A stretch of DNA of 64,000 nucleotides, from positions 1 through 64,000 of the forward strand of contig JAVBSN010000076.1 of the NCBI GenBank assembly GCA_031547045.1. The letters run 5' to 3'. The notes under the pieces are model-generated. The model was not told the origin of the DNA, did no database searches, and saw only the letters and a list, made by a program, of their open reading frames with translations. The stretch is from JAVBSN01 sp031547045 (GTDB lineage: Bacteria; Bacillota; Clostridia; Lachnospirales; Lachnospiraceae). The position numbers and the translations under genes were made by a program. Shown here one piece after another: positions 59,782-64,000 of the stretch (within the stretch, counting starts at the first letter, position 1; every line of letters starts with the position of its first letter).

Positions 59782-60975
59782 ATGAAGATAGCAATGATGA
59801 CAAATAATTATAAACCATATGTAGCAGGTGTTCCGATTTCTGTTGAAAGACTTGCAGAAGGCTTACGTGCTTTGGGACATCAGGTAGTAATATTTGCTCC
59901 TAGTTATGATAATCAGGAGGAAGAAGAGGATGTTGTAAGATATCGTTCTTTAATACGAGGAGTAGTGGGAGGCTTTTCTTTTCCAAATAGTTTTGATCCT
60001 GATATAGAAAAACAGTTTAAAAAAGGCGAATTTGATGTAATACATGCACATCATCCTATGTTGATTGGACGTACTGCTAGATACTTATCTAATAAATATA
60101 GAGTTCCGTTAGTATTTACTTACCACACCCGATATGAGCAGTATTTACATTATGTTGGATTATCAGGAGTAAAAGAAGTCATTCCTACTTATATTAGAAA
60201 TTGTACTAAAACTTGTGATATGGTGATTGCACCAACACCGCAGATAAAGGAATACTTAGAAGAAATTAAAGTAAATGCACAGGTTCAGGTGCTCCCAACA
60301 GGATTGCCAGAAGACAGTTTTTACCCAGATAAAGAAACGGTTACAGAGATTCGTAAGGAACTTCTTGGAGATGGAAAGTATCTTTTCTGTACAGTAGCTA
60401 GACTTGCTAAGGAAAAGAATTTAGAATTTATTTTGGAAAGTCTTGCACTTTATAAGAAAGAAAAAGGTATAGTAGATTTTAAGTTTGCTTTAATAGGTGA
60501 AGGACCTGAGAAAGAAAGGTTACAGCAACAAGTTGGAGAGCTTGGACTAAGTAAGGAAGTTTACTTTGTAGGAGAAGTGCCTAATACAGAAATTAAAAAT
60601 TATTGTAGTGCATCTGATATGTTTTTATTTGCATCAAAATCGGAAACTCAAGGAATTGTTTTATTAGAGGCTATGGCGACAGGAACACCAGTGTTAGCAG
60701 TTAGAGGAACAGGAACACAGGATATTGTTAAAAATGGAATTAATGGATATATGGTAAATGAAATAGAAGAATTTACAAATAAATTGATGGATATATTAGA
60801 AAATAGAGAGATTAATCATTTAAGTCAAGGAGCCAGTGAGAGTGCTTATGAGTATGACAGTTGTCAAATAGCTAATCGTGCAGTGGAAATCTACGATAGA
60901 GCAATAATAATTAGTAAAGAAAGAGATAATCAAAGATTTGGAAATAGAATATTTGGAATGTCAGATGTGATATAA
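59782..60975 (+). CDS. GT4-family glycosyltransferase, glycolipid type
   Basis: A 397-residue GT-B enzyme. MKIAMMTNNYKPYVAGVPIS, FDVIHAHHPMLIGRTARYL, PLVFTYHTRYEQYLHYV, VAPTPQIKEYL, and LFASKSETQGIVLLEAMATG (the E-x7-E donor motif, about 290-309) match diacylglycerol or phosphatidylinositol glycosyltransferases of the 'HAHHPxL...TYHTxYEQYLHY' type. It is cytosolic or membrane-associated and next to a DedA gene, which supports a membrane lipid substrate. Confidence 0.9.
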   Translation: MKIAMMTNNYKPYVAGVPISVERLAEGLRALGHQVVIFAPSYDNQEEEEDVVRYRSLIRGVVGGFSFPNSFDPDIEKQFKKGEFDVIHAHHPMLIGRTARYLSNKYRVPLVFTYHTRYEQYLHYVGLSGVKEVIPTYIRNCTKTCDMVIAPTPQIKEYLEEIKVNAQVQVLPTGLPEDSFYPDKETVTEIRKELLGDGKYLFCTVARLAKEKNLEFILESLALYKKEKGIVDFKFALIGEGPEKERLQQQVGELGLSKEVYFVGEVPNTEIKNYCSASDMFLFASKSETQGIVLLEAMATGTPVLAVRGTGTQDIVKNGINGYMVNEIEEFTNKLMDILENREINHLSQGASESAYEYDSCQIANRAVEIYDRAIIISKERDNQRFGNRIFGMSDVI

Positions 60976-61082
60976 TAATTTTGTCCCTCACGTTTTTATT
61001 TAATAACACATAACAATTTTATTTTACAAATTATGATGGAAAAAAGGGATTCTATATTGTATAATAAATATGATTAATAAAT

Positions 61083-61129
61083 GCTACACCCTTGATATTG
61101 CTGATTCAGTAGAATGGATGTAGCTTTTT
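61083..61129 (+). terminator. Terminator or attenuator between GT4 and cysteine synthase
   Basis: GCTACA (61083-61088) pairs with TGTAGC (61119-61124), with extra CC/GG pairs inside; the 30-base loop is large. T5 follows. A TATAAT-like box at about 61061 lies just upstream, so the hairpin may be inside the leader of the next gene. Confidence 0.6.
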
Positions 61130-61177
61130 GATTTATATATTTCCACAGATAAATTATAATCAGAAGGGATAACAAAC

Positions 61178-62104
61178 ATGATTTATAACAATATATTAGA
61201 GGCAGTTGGGTATACCCCGATGATAAGACTTAGTAGTATGAACAGTCCGGAAAATGCAGATGTACTAGTAAAGTTTGAGGGATTAAATGTAGGTGGTTCA
61301 ATTAAAACAAGAACTGCGCTTAATATGATAGAAGCTGCAGAAAAACAAGGACTTTTGAAAGAAGATAGTATTATTGTAGAGCCTACTAGTGGAAATCAAG
61401 GAATAGGACTTTCCCTAATTGGAGCAATTAAGAAATATAGAACCATTATTATTATGCCAGATTCAGTTAGTGAAGAACGTAGAAAACTTGTAGAGCATTA
61501 TGGAGCAGAGGTTATTTTAGTTCATGACGAAGGCAATATCGGTGATTGTATTGAAGAATGTTTGCAAACAGCATTAAAAATGGCTGCCGAAAATCCTAAA
61601 ATATTTGTTCCACAACAATTTGAAAATCCTGCAAACGCTATGGTGCACCGCCATCATACAGGCCTTGAGATTTTGGAACAAGTAGCTGGACCTATTCATG
61701 GATTTTGCTCTGGAATTGGAACAGGAGGTACTATTACAGGAATCGGAGAAGTATTAAAAGCATTGAATCCTGATATTACTATATGGGCAGTTGAACCGGA
61801 AAATGCAGCTATTTTGGCAGGAGGAACTATTGGAACTCACTTGCAAATGGGAATTGGTGATGGTCTTATCCCGGCAATATTAAATCAGAAAATTTATGAA
61901 GATATTTATATAGTATCTGATGAGGAAGCTATATGGACAGCTAAAGAACTTGCTAGAAAAGAAGGACTTATGTGTGGAATTTCCAGTGGAACAAACGTTG
62001 CAGCAGCTTTAAAATTAGCAGCAAAGTTGGGAAAAGGGAAAACAGTAGTTACAGTTCTACCTGATACGGCAGAACGTTACTTTTCAACTCCGCTGTTTGA
62101 GTAG
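61178..62104 (+). CDS. O-acetylserine sulfhydrylase-type cysteine synthase
   Basis: A 308-residue PLP enzyme of the CysK/CBS-like fold. The PLP lysine lies in GLNVGGSIKTRTAL (about K44) and the substrate-binding loop in VEPTSGNQGIGLSL; the canonical T-S-G-N-T-G has Gln in place of the second Thr. FCSGIGTGGTITGIGEVL (about 172-189) is the phosphate loop. The last residues MCGISSGTNVAAAL are typical. It is not flanked by cysE or other sulfur genes. The substitution may alter which nucleophile is used, so sulfide assimilation is probable but not certain. Confidence 0.88.
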   Translation: MIYNNILEAVGYTPMIRLSSMNSPENADVLVKFEGLNVGGSIKTRTALNMIEAAEKQGLLKEDSIIVEPTSGNQGIGLSLIGAIKKYRTIIIMPDSVSEERRKLVEHYGAEVILVHDEGNIGDCIEECLQTALKMAAENPKIFVPQQFENPANAMVHRHHTGLEILEQVAGPIHGFCSGIGTGGTITGIGEVLKALNPDITIWAVEPENAAILAGGTIGTHLQMGIGDGLIPAILNQKIYEDIYIVSDEEAIWTAKELARKEGLMCGISSGTNVAAALKLAAKLGKGKTVVTVLPDTAERYFSTPLFE

Positions 62105-62153
62105 TATAAGGTTGCAAACAAAAGGTATTGAAGATTAGATAGGAGTGTTATTT

Positions 62154-62534
62154 ATGGAAACATTAGATATTGTTGAAAAAGAAGTGCTTGAAGAAATAAT
62201 AGAATATAGCAAATACATTATCCCAGCAATAAGTAATGTTGTTAATGAGTTAAGAACGGATAAGAAAGAAGATACAAGTCAATTACTTAACACGATTATT
62301 AAGGGTATTAATTGGGAAATAGAAGTATTTAATAATATAGAAGTATTAATTAATAAAAAAGGAACATGGGTTGATAAGGAAATGGTAACAGAGGCTGTTG
62401 GTAATCTTGGAAAGGGATTAAATGACAAAGATGAAGAAGCCATAGCTACATGTTTAGAAGATGACTTTGTACCATTTTTGAAAAGTTTTGAGAAGGCAGC
62501 ACAGTTTAGATTACAACAAGAAAATGATAATTAA
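62154..62534 (+). CDS. Helical protein of unknown function near fliD
   Basis: A 126-residue acidic, helical protein starting at ATG 62154 behind AGGAG. It has no signal or membrane segment. The C-terminal block (VGNLGKGLNDKDEEAIATCL, EDDFVPFLKSFEKA) has the same helix pattern as the small protein at 295-558 beside flagellin. A distant relation is a weak visual guess. It is convergent with the fliD-like gene and shares its terminator. I do not recognise the family. Confidence 0.7.
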   Translation: METLDIVEKEVLEEIIEYSKYIIPAISNVVNELRTDKKEDTSQLLNTIIKGINWEIEVFNNIEVLINKKGTWVDKEMVTEAVGNLGKGLNDKDEEAIATCLEDDFVPFLKSFEKAAQFRLQQENDN

Positions 62535-62536
62535 TA

Positions 62537-62570
62537 AAAGGCACGTTCTATAAAAATAGAATGTGCCTTT
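62537..62570. terminator. Bidirectional terminator between convergent genes
   Basis: AAAGGCACGTTCTAT (62537-62551) pairs with ATAGAATGTGCCTTT (62556-62570), one wobble, 4-base loop. Confidence 0.93.
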
Positions 62571-63840
62571 ACAAATATTGATTATATAATAATCCACTAT
62601 ATCTAGATGGAACATATGGACTAGGAAAACTTTTGCTTATATTAGGATAAGAAATAGTAACCTTATCAACATAAGAAATAGGATCTAAAGCAATTTTCTC
62701 AGTTACATTGCTAATAGCCTTTTTAAAATCAGAAGCATCATTAAATGCAGTTTGAAAACTGCCATCTTTAATGCTTTTGGTAATAACTTGAGTATCAGAA
62801 GCTAGACGTCCATCTTCTTCAAGTATAAGACCTACAGAGTTAATATAGGAATCATAACGATTAAAAACATTTTTTAGGTCATTCATCAATCTACGAGTTC
62901 CATTAGGGTTATTTGATGGAGAAGAAGCTAAATCATGTAAGCGATTATATGCATTTACAAAATTTGAAACACTATCCATAACCTTAGTATTATCAGGAAC
63001 AATAGAAATGCTAACATCCTCAGATGTAGGTGCAAGTAAATCAATAGAAACAGTATTATTAATAGAAATATTGTTACTTGCTGAAGTATGAAGGTCGCCA
63101 TTAATAGTAAATACAGAATCCGAAGGTTCTTGGAAAACGTTATTAAGTCCTAATACAGAAACTATAGAGTTACCTGAAGATTTATCTTCTATCCAAAAAG
63201 CTAAACCATTTGAAGTATTAGGTGAACCTTGAAGTGTGGATTCTAATACAACAGCAGCATTTAAATCTCTAACATCAAGAGAGGCCTTAATAGGAATATC
63301 AGCATTATTAATAGCTGAGACTAATCTCTTTTGAATAGGATAGTTATGTTCCCCTTTATCAACTGAAACTGAAAACTCATAAGTTCTATTGGATGTAACA
63401 ATATTAAATTGATGTTCCTTAGCCGACATAGACTGATAGTCTGTTCTTATATTAGAACCTATATTTATTTGATGAGCAGCCAATGATTGTACGTTTATTG
63501 ATAATGGTGATGGGACTTTATTAAAATCTCCATTATTAATTGATGCATATACTTTGGACTCGTCAGAAGAAGCAAGAGTCTTCTCAGAAAATACACCATC
63601 AACATCATCGCCAATAAATTTTGATAAGTTATTAAGTTCAATAGCAGCATCTTTAATTCCTATAGCATAATCTTGATTAATGTTATTAAGATTAAACTTG
63701 TATAGAGGAGTATTTTTATTATGTTTAATCATGTTACTATAAATACTCTTCAATTCACTATTTTTATGAGAATCCAGTTTGCTACTAGGCTTAGTTAAAG
63801 TAGAACTATAATAATTATATACATTACTAATATCTAACAT
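62569..63840 (-). CDS. fliD: Divergent flagellar cap protein FliD-like
   Basis: A 423-residue secreted filament-type protein on the minus strand, starting at ATG 63840 behind GGAGGAG. It lacks a signal peptide and has helical ends with a beta-rich middle: SPLSINVQSLAAHQINIGS (the FliD_N-type strand), NRTYEFSVSVDKGEHNYPIQ and later MDSVSNFVNAYNRLHDLA plus SVGLILEEDGRLASDTQVIT, which is the FliD_C motif 'xGIxxxxDGxLxxD'. The name is thus likely but the N-terminus (MLDISNVYNYYSSTLTKPSS) is atypical. FliD caps the growing filament and folds flagellin subunits. Confidence 0.8.
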   Translation of the reverse strand: MLDISNVYNYYSSTLTKPSSKLDSHKNSELKSIYSNMIKHNKNTPLYKFNLNNINQDYAIGIKDAAIELNNLSKFIGDDVDGVFSEKTLASSDESKVYASINNGDFNKVPSPLSINVQSLAAHQINIGSNIRTDYQSMSAKEHQFNIVTSNRTYEFSVSVDKGEHNYPIQKRLVSAINNADIPIKASLDVRDLNAAVVLESTLQGSPNTSNGLAFWIEDKSSGNSIVSVLGLNNVFQEPSDSVFTINGDLHTSASNNISINNTVSIDLLAPTSEDVSISIVPDNTKVMDSVSNFVNAYNRLHDLASSPSNNPNGTRRLMNDLKNVFNRYDSYINSVGLILEEDGRLASDTQVITKSIKDGSFQTAFNDASDFKKAISNVTEKIALDPISYVDKVTISYPNISKSFPSPYVPSRYSGLLYNQYL

Positions 63841-63910
63841 AAAACTCCTCCTTCCTTGGAATGTTTATAAATCCTTTAAATATGTTAATATTATAATATG
63901 TAAAAAAATG

Positions 63911-63934
63911 TTATGGGAGCATAATATCCCATAA
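63911..63934 (-). repeat. Perfect inverted repeat at the start of the fliD-like transcript
   Basis: TTATGGGA (63911-63918) and TCCCATAA (63927-63934) are perfect complements with 8 bases between. It lies between the -10 box and the start codon, so it would fold at the very 5' end of the mRNA or bind a protein as operator. Confidence 0.65.
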
Positions 63935-63942
63935 TTAATTAT

Positions 63943-63971
63943 ATTATATAACTATTAGGATAAAGTGTCTA
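63943..63971 (-). promoter_or_regulatory. Promoter of the fliD-like gene
   Basis: On the minus strand TAGACA (complement of 63966-63971), 17 bases, TATAAT (complement of 63943-63948). It looks like a housekeeping sigma promoter, not the sigma-28 type usual for late flagellar genes. Confidence 0.65.
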
Positions 63972-64000
63972 TAATGAATAATGTATAAAGATAATGAAAT

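Noticed and set aside
60976..61177. S-box or T-box riboswitch before the cysteine synthase gene
   Set aside because: The 200-base gap shows one simple hairpin with a large loop and T5; I see no conserved riboswitch core.

Overview
The window is visibly AT-rich, mostly co-oriented, and free of rRNA and tRNA genes. It looks like a chromosomal piece of a flagellated, anaerobic low-GC Firmicute of the class Clostridia, most likely Lachnospiraceae or a close relative. That placement rests on the family content: DUF5717/DUF5716 neighbours, a DUF6382-FHA protein, Maf-type flagellin glycosylation and a YesL-like protein. It is an inference from families, not from a 16S gene.

Layout. 1-12.3 kb is a flagellin-modification island: the 3' end of a flagellin gene, a small helical protein, a Maf glycosyltransferase, five of the six pseudaminic acid genes (pseG, pseB, pseF, pseI, pseC; no pseH), a three-part acyltransferase/glycosyltransferase fusion, and an ATP-grasp ligase, an Asp/Glu racemase-like protein and a DapB-like reductase. 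I read the last three as making and attaching an amino-acid-type substituent. 12.4-16.4 kb is an accessory island: a decayed IS3-family element, an unknown small gene, a zinc-ribbon (DUF6431-like) protein, a T7-lysozyme-type amidase, and a complete leaderless cholesterol-dependent cytolysin with the canonical undecapeptide. 16.4-26.4 kb holds a CgeB-like glycosyltransferase, a Rossmann protein, an orphan AbiEi between two paralogous coiled-coil genes, and housekeeping genes (carboxyltransferase, DUF624/YesL, lysA, cyclophilin, mltG).

26.7-36.7 kb is a tight five-gene phospho-signalling operon: DUF6382-FHA protein, PP2C phosphatase, transmembrane Ser/Thr kinase, a membrane protein with an acidic array of TxxL motifs that fits FHA ligands, and a 1570-residue Ig-like surface protein. 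38.7-48.4 kb carries DUF5717, a degenerate Hsp70-like DUF5716 protein, two helical companions, a small membrane protein and valS.

48.8-53.3 kb is a self-contained type VIIb toxin module: a Lap1-like and a Lap2-like targeting factor, an LXG toxin ending in a HExxH metallopeptidase, and two tandem lipoproteins that are probable immunity proteins. It is bracketed by two nearly identical terminators. The Lap2-like gene has no ATG, GTG or TTG in frame and appears to start at ATA. 53.3-62.5 kb is mostly housekeeping (rhodanese, RNA methyltransferases, C1 peptidase, rdgB, phosphodiesterase, DedA, GT4, cysteine synthase). The right edge carries a divergent fliD-like gene on the minus strand.

The strongest candidates for something undescribed are the leaderless cytolysin next to an amidase, the LXG-metallopeptidase module, the kinase/FHA/TxxL-scaffold operon, and the ATP-grasp/racemase/DapB-like addition to the pseudaminic acid pathway.
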